NCBI GenBank assembly: GCA_031277045.1
Contig: JAISLX010000048.1
Span: 1 to 27,719, forward strand
Length of the DNA stretch: 27,719 nt
From: Treponema sp.
Lineage (GTDB): Bacteria; Spirochaetota; Spirochaetia; Treponematales; Breznakiellaceae
Direction: 5' to 3'
Shown: positions 6,134-13,849 of the stretch, piece by piece
Position numbering within the stretch: the first letter of the stretch is position 1
Layout of the letters: every line of letters begins with the position of its first letter
Notes under the pieces: model-generated
Databases searched by the model: none
Told to the model about the DNA's origin: nothing
Seen by the model: only the letters and a program-made list of their open reading frames with translations
Program-made: the position numbers and the translations under genes

Positions 6134-7653
6134 AGCCGCCGGCCGCCTCCGCGTTTTCGGTTCATACGCCTCCCCTGCCGCGTTTTTCTTCCTGTCTTAC
6201 GGGCAAGGCTCTGCGGATTTTCCTGATCCTGGGCCTTGCCGGGTTCTGCAGCCCGCCCTTTGCGGCCGCCCAGGGAGCGGACCCGGGCGCCCTGGACTGG
6301 GACTTTGATACGCTGTTTGACGGGCCTTCTCCGGAAGGTCCGCAGGGCGCTTCACCGGGAGAACCAGGCGGCTCGCCGGGAGATTCGCCGTCTGGCGGAC
6401 CGGGTAGCGGCAGGGCGGACGCTGCTACGGGCGGTGGGGACGGCTCATCGCCTGCGGGAAGCGGCGCGGCAGCCGGGGGGGGATCTGCGGACGCGGGGGC
6501 CGAAGACGGCGGCAGCCTTCTTGCTGATCTGCTGGGCCGTTCCGGTTTTTCCCTGGATTTTTCTTACAACGCCAATGCCGGTTTTTCTCCGGGCTGGAGC
6601 GAAACGCCCTGGTTTGCCGGTACGTTTGAGCCCGTGTACAGTCATGTGCTGGGGATAGGCCTGACCAGTTATGTCAACATGGATGTAAGGATATCCGACA
6701 CGTTCCGCACCCACAGTTCCCTTTTGTTTGCGGTCCCCGGTTCTTCGGCGCTTAGCCTTTCCGAATTTTTTATCGACTACCAGATACGCAGCCGGGTTTA
6801 CTTCCGGGTGGGAAAATTCAGCCATAATTGGGGTATTTCCCCCAATTTTTCCGCTGCCAACCTGTTGTCCCGGGTACCGCAGGGGAAGGGCGGCGATCCG
6901 TATATCATGAAAATAAATATTCCCATTGGCATTGGCGGACTGGAGCTTCTTGCCCTTACCCGGACTGGCTTTATGCAGGGCGCGACCCCGGCTTTTAGCG
7001 AGATTGGCTATGGGGCGAAGTACAACCTGGCCTTTACCTGGGCGGATATCGATCTGGGCGCGTTTTACTACGCAGAAATGCCCCTGCGGGCCTCCGCGTC
7101 CGTAAAAACAACGCTGGCGGATACGGAACTGTACGTTGAAGCCGTGGGGGCTGTCCGCCACGAAGTTTGGGACGGCTTTACCGGTTCCGCCAACATGGGT
7201 TTTGCCCGGAGTTTTTTTGATGGCCTTGTTTCGATGAACGGGGAGTTGTTTTGGAACGGGGAGGAGGATGTGTACTACTTCAGCCCCAAGACCGAATTGA
7301 CGGAAGCGCAGACTCCCCCCTTTATCCCCGGTCTTAACGCTGCCTGGAACCTGGTTTTCCGCCCCGGCTGGGTATGGAACCTGCGTTTTGCCATGACCGG
7401 ACGCTGGGCTCTGGAGACGAACACCGCCTATATTCTGCCGGGCCTGTCTTTCGCGCCCCTGCCCCACCTTGACGTTTCCCTGGGCTTTCCCATTGCCCTT
7501 GGCGGGCGCGGGGGCCGCTATTACAGCAAAGACCATGCCGCCGCCGCGAATCTGCCCTTTGCGGGCAACGCCGATACCGCCAATGGCCGGGGCCGGCCTT
7601 TTGCCCTTGCCTTGCTGATAACGTTGAAAGGCGGTTATCATATAGACCGTTAG
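6130..7653 (+). CDS. Outer-membrane beta-barrel protein with Gly/Pro/Ser linker
   Basis: This 507-residue protein starts at GTG 6130, inside a GTGA overlap with the LolA-like gene. A long basic n-region precedes the hydrophobic segment RIFLILGLAGF, and signal cleavage is likely near AAAQ (about 48). Residues about 65-129 are a low-complexity Gly/Ser/Pro/Ala linker. From about 138 the sequence becomes alternating polar/aromatic strands typical of a beta-barrel. The stretch VGKFSHNWGISPNFS (227-241) resembles the lGrq-x-i-x-WG motif of porin-like families such as DUF1302. I cannot name the family. As the last gene after an ABC transporter and a LolA-like carrier, it may be the outer-membrane receiver or exit pore of the pathway. 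The linker could span the periplasm or sample partner proteins. Confidence 0.7.
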   Translation: MKPPAASAFSVHTPPLPRFSSCLTGKALRIFLILGLAGFCSPPFAAAQGADPGALDWDFDTLFDGPSPEGPQGASPGEPGGSPGDSPSGGPGSGRADAATGGGDGSSPAGSGAAAGGGSADAGAEDGGSLLADLLGRSGFSLDFSYNANAGFSPGWSETPWFAGTFEPVYSHVLGIGLTSYVNMDVRISDTFRTHSSLLFAVPGSSALSLSEFFIDYQIRSRVYFRVGKFSHNWGISPNFSAANLLSRVPQGKGGDPYIMKINIPIGIGGLELLALTRTGFMQGATPAFSEIGYGAKYNLAFTWADIDLGAFYYAEMPLRASASVKTTLADTELYVEAVGAVRHEVWDGFTGSANMGFARSFFDGLVSMNGELFWNGEEDVYYFSPKTELTEAQTPPFIPGLNAAWNLVFRPGWVWNLRFAMTGRWALETNTAYILPGLSFAPLPHLDVSLGFPIALGGRGGRYYSKDHAAAANLPFAGNADTANGRGRPFALALLITLKGGYHIDR

Positions 7654-7678
7654 GAGCCTGCCGCGCTTGTGGCTTTTT
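7654..7678 (+). repeat. Post-stop repeat, copy 1
   Basis: GAGCCTGCCGCGCTTGTGG followed by CTTTTT begins one base after the barrel gene stop. Nearly the same bases follow the second Rrf2 gene stop at 20862-20886, and a shorter version follows the radical SAM gene stop at 18656-18671. AGCC and GGCT could pair before the T-run, but the stem is too short to call a terminator on its own. Confidence 0.5.
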
Positions 7679-7695
7679 AAAACCGGGAAACCCCG

Positions 7696-7726
7696 CCTGC
7701 TCCCCCAAAGCGGCCAGGGGAGCAGG
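7696..7726 (+). terminator. Hairpin after the Wzz/Lol operon
   Basis: CCTGCTCCCC (7696-7705) pairs exactly with GGGGAGCAGG (7717-7726) over an 11-base loop. There is no following T-tract on the plus strand, so it is a GC-rich hairpin that may end or stabilise the upstream transcript rather than a textbook intrinsic terminator. Confidence 0.45.
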
Positions 7727-7730
7727 AAGA

Positions 7731-7759
7731 TTGACAAAAATAAAAAACCGGTATAAACT
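7731..7759 (+). promoter_or_regulatory. Promoter for the PH-domain gene
   Basis: TTGACA (7731-7736) is an exact -35 consensus. TATAAA (7752-7757) follows at a short 15-base spacing, and the overlapping TAAACT (7754-7759) at 17. The site lies just after the operon hairpin and about 165 bases before the PH-domain start, giving a leader that contains hairpin repeat copy 3. Confidence 0.6.
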
Positions 7760-7863
7760 ATTGAGAATGTAGCCGGAGGCAGGGAATTGCCATAATGGGG
7801 CTATAATGAGCGTAGAATGGGGTTTTCCCAAAGTCAGCCGGGTTTTGGGAAGCTTCCATATAA

Positions 7864-7913
7864 AGTTGTTCAAAAAACCGAAGTTTTGGGACAGCCTCGT
7901 TTAATAAATCAAG
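7864..7913 (+). repeat. Hairpin repeat family A, diverged copy 3
   Basis: GTTGTTCAAAA (7864-7874) pairs imperfectly with GTTTTGGGACAGC further right around an ACCGAA centre. The downstream flank CCTCGTTTAATAAATCA resembles the ACCGCTTATAAATCA flank of copy 2. It ends a few bases before the ribosome binding site of the PH-domain gene, the same position copy 2 takes before the second permease. Confidence 0.5.
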
Positions 7914-7924
7914 AAGGCCGGATT

Positions 7925-8557
7925 ATGACACTGCTAAACGAAAAAAATTTGCAGAAGGGTGAAGTTGTAATTTATAGCCCTAAATTACACTGGATAGTTC
8001 TAATTAGACCTATATTGTATTTATTTATTTCTGTCGCCCTGCTGATAATAACAAAATCAATTGTCCTTTCATATAGCAGTGTTGTCAATGAGGTTGTGAA
8101 CAGCATATTTGGAAAAGTGCTGATAATTGATATAATGTTATTGATGCTATACTTAATTTGGCGGATAGTCGAATATTGTATTGTCGAGTATTACATTACA
8201 AACAAACGCCTAATTCTCAAAAAAGGTCTTTTCAATTCCAGGCTGATTGATATGCCTATAGAAAAAGTGGAAAGCCTGATTTGCAGCAAAGGTTTGCTGG
8301 GTTATCTTTTAAATTATGGGACAATATTTGTGTCTGGTATCGGAGGAATGCTGCCCAGATATAGCGATATAAGAAAGCCATATAAGGTACGCAGAGTTAT
8401 TTACGATGTAATGGATAAGGGCAAAAGTATAACAGTAACAAGGGAAAATCTGCCAAAACCCGCCTTTGTAAAAAAGGCTCATGAGGAGAGGGAAATACAA
8501 TATGGCACCTTTATTACTTCTTATCCTGCGGGTGAACGGGACACTCTGGTTAAATGA
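7925..8557 (+). CDS. Bacterial PH-domain (bPH2/DUF304-type) membrane protein
   Basis: This 210-residue protein begins at ATG 7925 with AGAAGG about ten bases upstream. Earlier in-frame codons fall inside the hairpin repeat and are unlikely to be coding. Two hydrophobic helices (about 22-45 and 59-78) precede the conserved entry YYITNKRLILKKGLF and DMPIEKVESL. This is the standard signature of the bPH2 domain formerly called DUF304/YdbS-like. Such proteins are inner-membrane, of poorly known function, and often appear in stress or membrane-homeostasis contexts. The gene is clearly richer in A and T than the operon before it and fusA after it. It has its own promoter and no operon partner, which suggests insertion or a different origin. 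The family call is good; no function can be given. Confidence 0.8.
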   Translation: MTLLNEKNLQKGEVVIYSPKLHWIVLIRPILYLFISVALLIITKSIVLSYSSVVNEVVNSIFGKVLIIDIMLLMLYLIWRIVEYCIVEYYITNKRLILKKGLFNSRLIDMPIEKVESLICSKGLLGYLLNYGTIFVSGIGGMLPRYSDIRKPYKVRRVIYDVMDKGKSITVTRENLPKPAFVKKAHEEREIQYGTFITSYPAGERDTLVK

Positions 8558-8600
8558 GGCAGTTCAAAAGTCCGCCGGTCTGGAAACCCTGTAATAACAC

Positions 8601-8613
8601 GCGAAATTTTCGC
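8601..8613. promoter_or_regulatory. Short palindrome in the gap before fusA
   Basis: GCGAAA and TTTCGC flank a single central T, making a perfect 13-base palindrome. It could be a protein-binding site or chance. Nothing else in this part of the gap (8558-8700) looks like a gene. Confidence 0.2.
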
Positions 8614-8701
8614 ATGGCGGTCCGGCTGTTTATGTTTCGTTACTAAAGCGGCCCGGTTCCGCAATGACTGGCAGGTTACCGCGCATCGCGCATGATACCC
8701 C

Positions 8702-8725
8702 AAAAACCGGTTTTGGCCGGTTTTT
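8702..8725. terminator. Intrinsic terminator before fusA
   Basis: AAAAACCGG (8702-8710) pairs exactly with CCGGTTTTT (8717-8725) over a six-base loop. The T-tract on the right and the A-tract on the left make it a possible bidirectional terminator. It would end the PH-domain transcript and insulate the fusA promoter. Confidence 0.65.
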
Positions 8726-8779
8726 ACCCTTACCCGCCGATTATTGAGTAATGTTTTAGAAGTTATACTCTGCCGGCTG

Positions 8780-8808
8780 TTGAAAACAATTGAAAACTTT
8801 GATATATT
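8780..8808 (+). promoter_or_regulatory. fusA promoter
   Basis: TTGAAA (8780-8785) and TATATT (8803-8808) are spaced by 17 bases, the optimum for a sigma70-type promoter. Transcription would begin near 8815, giving a leader of about 38 bases with GGAGAAGGAG ahead of the fusA ATG. Confidence 0.7.
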
Positions 8809-8852
8809 GTGATAACGCTGACATTCAGAAACGGAGAAGGAGTACACAGTAG

Positions 8853-10946
8853 ATGAGTATTGATATTACCAAGATGCGCAACATTGGGATTAGCGCCCAC
8901 ATCGATTCGGGGAAAACCACCCTTTCCGAGCGTATCCTTTTTTATAGCAACAAAATACACGCCATTCACGAAGTCCGGGGTAAGGACGGGGTAGGGGCGA
9001 CAATGGATCACATGGAGCTTGAGCGGGAACGGGGGATTACGATTCAGTCCGCCGCTACCCAGGTTACCTGGAAAGAACACACCATCAACCTGATTGATAC
9101 TCCCGGACATGTGGACTTTACGATTGAGGTAGAGCGGTCCCTGCGGGTTCTGGACGGGGCTATTCTGGTTCTCTGTGCGGTGGGCGGGGTTCAGTCCCAG
9201 TCCATCACGGTGGACCGCCAGCTTAAGCGCTATCATGTGCCCCGGATTGCTTTTGTGAATAAATGCGACCGCACGGGGGCCAATCCGTTCAAGGTGAAAA
9301 ACCAGCTAAGGGAAAAACTGGGGCTGAACGCGGTGATGATCCAGATCCCCATCGGCCTGGAAGACAAGCTGGAAGGGGTGGTGGACCTGATTACGATGAA
9401 GGCCGTCTATTTTGACGGCGACCAGGGGACGGAAATCCGCAGCGCGGAGATTCCCCCCCATCTGAAGGCGGACGCGGAAAAATACCGTGAAGAACTTGTG
9501 GACGCCGTTTCCATGTTTAGTGATGAACTGGCGGATCTCTACTTGAGCGGCAAGCCTGTTCCGGAAGAAGTTATCCACCAGGCTATCCGCACGGGGGCCC
9601 TGGCGGAACAGTTTGTTCCGGTTATGGTGGGTTCGGCTTACAAGAACAAGGGTATTCAATGCCTGCTGGACGCGGTGAATCGCTATCTTCCCAACCCTAC
9701 GGAAGTAAAAAACTACGCTCTGGACCTTGACCAGAATGAGGAGCGGCGGGAACTTATTGCCGATGAAAAAAACCCCACTGTGGCCCTGGGTTTTAAGCTG
9801 GAGGATGGTCAGTACGGGCAGCTTACCTATGTGCGGATCTACCAGGGAGCCCTGAAAAAGGGGGATGAGCTGACCAATACGCGGGCCAGGAAGCGCTTTA
9901 AGGTTGGGCGGTTGATCCGTATGCATTCGGACAGCATGGAGGATATTAACGAGGGCGCGCCGGGGGACATAGTGGCCCTTTTTGGCATTGACTGCGCCAG
10001 CGGGGATACCTTTTGCGGCGGCGGGCTTAACTACGCGATGACCAGTATGTACGTTCCTGAGCCGGTTATCTCGCTGGCTATAGACCCCAAAGACAAGAAA
10101 TCCGCGGACCAGATGGCCAAAGCCCTGAACCGTTTTACCAAAGAAGACCCTACCTTTCGCACCCATGTGGACCCGGAGTCTAACCAGACTATTATTCAGG
10201 GAATGGGGGAACTGCATCTGGAAGTTTATCTTGAACGGATGCGCCGGGAGTACAAGTGCGAAGTTCAGACCGGTATGCCCCAGGTTGCCTACCGGGAGGC
10301 CATACAGCAGCGGGCGGATTTTAACTACACCCACCGCAAGCAGACCGGGGGTTCCGGTCAGTACGGCCGGGTGGCGGGCTTTATGGAACCATGGGACGGC
10401 GGAGACTACGAATTTGTGGACGCCATTAAGGGCGGGGCTATTCCCAACGAGTTTATTCCCAGTTGTGATAAGGGTTTTAAGGAGGCCGTTAAAAAGGGGT
10501 CTCTGATTGGTTTTCCCATCGTCAACATCCGGTGTACGATTAACGATGGTCAGAGCCACCCGGTAGACTCCTCCGACATTGCCTTTCAGTTGGCGGCTAT
10601 CGGCGCTTTCCGGGAGGCCTACCACAAGGCTAAACCCTGTATCCTTGAGCCTATCATGAGGGTTTCTGTTGAGGGGCCCACGGAGTTTCAGGGGAATATC
10701 TACGGCTCCCTGAATCAGCGGCGGGGGGTTATTTCTTCTTCTACCGAGGACGGCGTTTTTTGCCGGGTGGAGGCGGAAGTTCCCATGAGCGAGATGTTCG
10801 GTTATTCTACGGTTCTTCGCTCCCTGACTCAGGGGAAGGCAGAATTCACAATGGAATTTTTGAAATACGGAAAAGTTCCCGCGAGTATATCCGAAACTCT
10901 GATTAAGGAATACGAGGAAAAACGGAAAAAGGAGCAGGGGAAGTAA
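8853..10946 (+). CDS. fusA: Elongation factor G, spirochaete/mitochondrial (spdEFG1) type
   Basis: This 697-residue ribosomal translocase uses GTP to move tRNA and mRNA after peptide bond formation. G1 is AHIDSGKT (15-22), the switch I region holds GITIQSAAT (61-69), G3 is DTPGH (82-86) and G4 is NKCD (136-139). The domain IV region contains GGSGQYGRV and the domain V end is intact, so all five domains are present at normal length. AHIDSGKT in place of [17 protein letters not shown] and NKCDR resemble mitochondrial EF-G1 and the spd group of spirochaetes, planctomycetes and some deltaproteobacteria, not Escherichia coli FusA. Spirochaetes with spdEFG1 usually carry a second paralogue (spdEFG2), not in this window. 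It has its own promoter and is followed after one base by a P-loop ATPase gene. It is not with rpsL, rpsG or tuf. Confidence 0.95.
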   Translation: MSIDITKMRNIGISAHIDSGKTTLSERILFYSNKIHAIHEVRGKDGVGATMDHMELERERGITIQSAATQVTWKEHTINLIDTPGHVDFTIEVERSLRVLDGAILVLCAVGGVQSQSITVDRQLKRYHVPRIAFVNKCDRTGANPFKVKNQLREKLGLNAVMIQIPIGLEDKLEGVVDLITMKAVYFDGDQGTEIRSAEIPPHLKADAEKYREELVDAVSMFSDELADLYLSGKPVPEEVIHQAIRTGALAEQFVPVMVGSAYKNKGIQCLLDAVNRYLPNPTEVKNYALDLDQNEERRELIADEKNPTVALGFKLEDGQYGQLTYVRIYQGALKKGDELTNTRARKRFKVGRLIRMHSDSMEDINEGAPGDIVALFGIDCASGDTFCGGGLNYAMTSMYVPEPVISLAIDPKDKKSADQMAKALNRFTKEDPTFRTHVDPESNQTIIQGMGELHLEVYLERMRREYKCEVQTGMPQVAYREAIQQRADFNYTHRKQTGGSGQYGRVAGFMEPWDGGDYEFVDAIKGGAIPNEFIPSCDKGFKEAVKKGSLIGFPIVNIRCTINDGQSHPVDSSDIAFQLAAIGAFREAYHKAKPCILEPIMRVSVEGPTEFQGNIYGSLNQRRGVISSSTEDGVFCRVEAEVPMSEMFGYSTVLRSLTQGKAEFTMEFLKYGKVPASISETLIKEYEEKRKKEQGK

Positions 10947-10947
10947 C

Positions 10948-11655
10948 ATGATTATCAGCGATCTTGTTCGGCGCAGTCCGGTGCGGGTGTTTGAGGAGTC
11001 TATACATGGCGGCTTAAAGGCTGGTGAAATTGGCGTTATTGCTTCTCCCCGTGGTCTGGGGAAAACTTCGGTGCTGGTTCAGATTGCTTTGGATAAGCTT
11101 CTTCAGGGAAAAAAAGTAATCCATGTTTCCTTTATCCAGGATACCGGGTATGTCCTAAACTGGTACGAGGACATCTTTGATGAGTTTATCAAGAAAAAAC
11201 ACCTGGAAAACGCCCGGGACGTTAAGAATGAAATTGTCAAAAACAGAGTGCTGATGAATTTTAGCCAGGACGGCGTAACGGGGGATCAGGTGCTGCGGAG
11301 TTTGCGGGCCATGATCGTAGAGGGAGGTTTTAAGGCCGAATACCTTATTATTGACGGTTTTGATTTTTCAAAAATAGACCGGGCGCGGTTCTCCGCGATC
11401 AAAGATTTTGCCGTGGAGTTGGGCCTGGAAATATGGTACAGTTGTACGATTCCCGGCGATGGTCAGGCCGGTCAATACACCAAACAGAATATCCCCGTTT
11501 TACTAAATGAATTTGTGGACTTGTTGGCTGTGGTTGTGATTCTGGACCCCAGGGCGGACCATATCGAATTTTCGGTCTCCAAAGACCGGGACATTTATAA
11601 TCCCCCCGTTATAGCCCTTAAACTGGATCCCAAAACTTTGTTGATCCAGAGTTAA
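10948..11655 (+). CDS. RecA/RadA/KaiC-like P-loop ATPase, unknown function
   Basis: This 235-residue soluble protein starts one base after the fusA stop, so the two are surely cotranscribed. GGLKAGEIGVIASPRGLGKT (21-40) contains Walker A (SPRGLGKT, 33-40). The lead-in 'GGL..GE..vI...' is typical of KaiC/RadA/DnaB-type RecA-fold ATPases. YLIIDGFDF (132-140) is Walker B with D136. The catalytic glutamate usual after Walker A in RecA is not obvious. No zinc finger, Lon-like domain or DNA-binding module is present, so it is not RadA, Sms or DnaB. A central charged helical part (residues about 70-100) is unlike any family I can name. Coupling to EF-G hints at a role in translation or ribosome state, but this is inference. 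A strong terminator follows. Confidence 0.75.
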   Translation: MIISDLVRRSPVRVFEESIHGGLKAGEIGVIASPRGLGKTSVLVQIALDKLLQGKKVIHVSFIQDTGYVLNWYEDIFDEFIKKKHLENARDVKNEIVKNRVLMNFSQDGVTGDQVLRSLRAMIVEGGFKAEYLIIDGFDFSKIDRARFSAIKDFAVELGLEIWYSCTIPGDGQAGQYTKQNIPVLLNEFVDLLAVVVILDPRADHIEFSVSKDRDIYNPPVIALKLDPKTLLIQS

Positions 11656-11723
11656 ACCCGGCTTTAACCGGCATGGCTGTTTAAGCCGGACTGTTACGCT
11701 GTTTTAGTTGCCCGCTTTTACTC

Positions 11724-11751
11724 AAGCCCCGCTTTGGCGGGGCTTTTTTTT
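11724..11751 (+). terminator. Intrinsic terminator of the fusA-ATPase operon
   Basis: AAGCCCCGC (11724-11732) pairs exactly with GCGGGGCTT (11737-11745) over a TTTG loop and runs into an eight-base T-tract. This is the clearest terminator in the window. Confidence 0.9.
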
Positions 11752-11834
11752 GCCCTGCGGCCTTCCTTGCGCTTCGCAAAGCCTTCACATTTTATCAACC
11801 TGAACGCCTATGCCTTCCAACAAGAGGTGGGCGG

Positions 11835-11863
11835 TTGAAAAACGCATGAATATGCTAAATACT
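11835..11863 (+). promoter_or_regulatory. Candidate rmuC promoter
   Basis: TTGAAA (11835-11840) is followed by TAAATA at 15 bases or AATACT (11858-11863) at 17 bases. It is the best of several weak choices between the fusA-operon terminator and the rmuC start. The spacing problem is the same as at the PH-domain promoter. Confidence 0.3.
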
Positions 11864-11894
11864 GTCCCCGGACAAATTAGAGGATGGTATAGTT

Positions 11895-13415
11895 ATGGAA
11901 GCAGGCATAATCATCGAATTAGTAATTTTGGCTGTGATAGTTATTCAGTTTGTCGTGATGCTTGTTTTTCGTTCAAAAAACAGGCAGGGTTCGCAGGACC
12001 ACGTTATGCAAAAACTCGTGGAGTATGATAAACGTCTTGATAAAAACGAATCCGCTATGCGCGATGAATTTTCACGAAACTTTGCCGTAAACAGGGAGGA
12101 AAGCAATAAATCCGCCAAGGATATTCGTGAGGAATTGGCCGCCTCGTTAAAATCTTTTGAGGATAAATTTTCGACAAATATTACCGGTTTTACCGGGCTG
12201 ATTGACCAAAAAATTGCGTCATTAAATGAATTTATGGGCGCTTCGTCAAAAAATAACCGGGACGAACTAAATAAATCAATACTGGACTTTCAGGGCGATG
12301 TCTCAAGAAACATTACCTCGTTTTCTGAATTGTTGAGCAAAGAACTAAAATCTGTACAGGACACGGTTTCAAACTCAACACGGTTAAGCCGCGAGGAATT
12401 GACAAAATCGCTGAAGGATTTTGAGGAAAAATTTTCATCAAAAATTGAAAACCTTTCCAACGACACAGGCAAAAAACTGGAGGAAATTCGGAAAGACAAT
12501 GACGAGAAACTTGAAAAAATGAGACTTACCGTCGATAAAGAACTGCACACAACACTGGAAACCCGGCTTGGCGAATCCTTTAAACTGGTAAGTGAGCGTC
12601 TGGAGCTTGTGCAGAAGGGCCTTGGCGAAATGCAGACTCTTGCTACAGGAGTTGGCGATCTGAAAAAAGTTTTGTCTAATGTAAAAACCAAAGGGGTCCT
12701 GGGGGAGTACCAGCTGGGAGCAATACTTGAGCAGCTTCTTGCGCCGGGGCAGTACGCGGAAAATGTAAAAACAAAAGAAGGCAGTAAAGATAATGTTGAA
12801 TTCGCCGTCAAAATTCCGTCCAAAGATGACACGAACAAAATTGTGTGGCTGCCCATAGACTCAAAGTTTCCAACGACAAATTATGAGACGCTTTTAGCGT
12901 CTTATGACGCCGGAGACACGGCGGAAATTGACAAGGCGCAGAAAGAGCTGGCAAAGGTTGTCAAAACATTTGCCAGGGAAATAAGGGAAAAGTACATCGA
13001 TCCTCCAAATACCACGGAGTTCGCTATTATGTTTTTGCCTTTTGAAGGGCTTTACGCGGAAATACTGCGCATACCCGGACTTTTCGAGAGCATGCAGGGA
13101 GAATATAAAATTACGATTGCCGGCCCCACTACCATATCGGCCTTTCTCAATAGTTTGCAGATGGGTTTCCGCAGCCTGGCTGTTGAAAAAAGAACAAGTG
13201 AAATATGGAACATTCTTGGCGCTGTCCGGACGGAATTCGGAAAATTTGGGGACATATTGGAACAGACAAAGAGAAAACTGGACCAGGCAAGCGCCGAACT
13301 TGAGAAAACAGGTACCCGCACCCGGCAAATCGAGCGAAAACTTAAAGATGTTCAGACGCTGCCCGAAGCCGAGGCGCAAAATCTGCTGGACCTGCCTGCG
13401 GATTCTTTCCAGTAA
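11895..13415 (+). CDS. rmuC: RmuC-family recombination-limiting protein
   Basis: This 506-residue protein begins at ATG 11895 with AGAGGA upstream. An N-terminal membrane helix (about 4-25, rich in I, V and L) is followed by a long, charged coiled-coil stretch (about 40-240) with repeated 'SKE..LSREEL..SL.DFEEKFS'-like segments. The RmuC domain then runs from GVLGEYQLGAILEQLLAPGQ to about 470, including VWLPIDSKFPTTNYE and FLPFEGLYAEILRIPG. RmuC limits inversion at short repeats in Escherichia coli, and members carry a PD-(D/E)XK-like nuclease fold. The membrane anchor and long coiled coil are usual for the family. The gene is AT-richer than its neighbours and stands alone between gaps of about 240 and 430 bases. 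Confidence 0.92.
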   Translation: MEAGIIIELVILAVIVIQFVVMLVFRSKNRQGSQDHVMQKLVEYDKRLDKNESAMRDEFSRNFAVNREESNKSAKDIREELAASLKSFEDKFSTNITGFTGLIDQKIASLNEFMGASSKNNRDELNKSILDFQGDVSRNITSFSELLSKELKSVQDTVSNSTRLSREELTKSLKDFEEKFSSKIENLSNDTGKKLEEIRKDNDEKLEKMRLTVDKELHTTLETRLGESFKLVSERLELVQKGLGEMQTLATGVGDLKKVLSNVKTKGVLGEYQLGAILEQLLAPGQYAENVKTKEGSKDNVEFAVKIPSKDDTNKIVWLPIDSKFPTTNYETLLASYDAGDTAEIDKAQKELAKVVKTFAREIREKYIDPPNTTEFAIMFLPFEGLYAEILRIPGLFESMQGEYKITIAGPTTISAFLNSLQMGFRSLAVEKRTSEIWNILGAVRTEFGKFGDILEQTKRKLDQASAELEKTGTRTRQIERKLKDVQTLPEAEAQNLLDLPADSFQ

Positions 13416-13470
13416 CCACCGCTTAAAAACGACAAAAATCCGTGTTTTTTAGGAGACATGTGAAATAACC

Positions 13471-13489
13471 AACCGGGTTATTGAACAAG
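13471..13489 (+). repeat. Short dispersed repeat AACCGGGTTATYGAACAAG, copy 2
   Basis: It matches 313-331 at 18 of 19 bases. Here AATAACC (13464-13470) pairs with GGTTATT (13476-13482) around a short centre, so the repeat overlaps a small palindrome as at the first copy. TTGAAC inside it (13481-13486) could serve as a weak -35 element. Confidence 0.5.
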
Positions 13490-13657
13490 CCCACTGTCTT
13501 TTTATTCGAAAGGGGGGCGAATACCTAAGAACCCGCTCGCCGGCTCGCGGCGGTGTCTTGAGAGGAAAGTCCTCCATCCGCTGTTTCCGCGCGAAAAAAC
13601 AGCCCATTTCGCTTCTTTGCACAGCAACATGCCGCGCAGCATGCACGGCCCCACCCG

Positions 13658-13699
13658 CGGCAGGATCGCCGTTGTGTATGCCTGGTCCTGCCGTTTTTT
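13658..13699 (+). terminator. Intrinsic terminator before htpG
   Basis: CGGCAGGA (13658-13665) pairs exactly with TCCTGCCG (13686-13693), followed at once by six T. The loop is 20 bases. It ends a transcript that begins upstream, either rmuC or a separate small RNA. Confidence 0.6.
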
Positions 13700-13700
13700 C

Positions 13701-13730
13701 TTGCCGCCTGGCCGTCTTTTTTTGTATTTT
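13701..13730 (+). promoter_or_regulatory. Weak candidate htpG promoter
   Basis: TTGCCG (13701-13706) and TATTTT (13725-13730) are 18 bases apart, in a T-rich stretch where chance matches are easy. TTGTA and TACAA around 13722-13737 form a small inverted repeat nearby. I see no CIRCE element (TTAGCACTC-N9-GAGTGCTAA), so HrcA control is not supported. Confidence 0.25.
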
Positions 13731-13849
13731 ATTACAAGTGGATTTGTTTCAAAACGACAGTTTTTGAAGCCGGTCCGTCCAAAAATCATAAAACCGGAGT
13801 TTTCTCCAAAACCAAAAGCGCGGGAAAAGCTCATCTTAAAGGAGTTATT

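Larger units (their letters stand above)
13416..13849. other. Structured gap between rmuC and htpG, possible small RNA
   Basis: No protein gene is convincing here. The gap contains repeat copy 13471-13489 and several small hairpins: GAGGA-AAG-TCCTC near 13561-13575, CTGTTT with AAACAG near 13580-13602, and CATGC with GCATG near 13628-13643. It then has an intrinsic terminator (13658-13699). A terminator 240 bases beyond rmuC, preceded by closely packed hairpins, suggests either a long rmuC 3' end or an independent RNA. The part after 13700 would hold the htpG promoter. Confidence 0.4.

Noticed and set aside
9306..10949. 547-codon minus-strand frame opposite fusA
   Set aside because: Shadow of the fusA codon pattern; no recognisable protein and no ribosome binding site.
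13555..13580. GAGAGGAAAGTCC resembles the CR-I signature of RNase P RNA
   Set aside because: The other conserved parts (ACAGAA, the GGTAAGAG-type and AATAGG-type segments) and a closing 3' strand are not visible, so rnpB is not supported.
13700..13849. CIRCE/HrcA operator before htpG
   Set aside because: TTAGCACTC-N9-GAGTGCTAA is absent; only a small TTGTA/TACAA inverted repeat is present.
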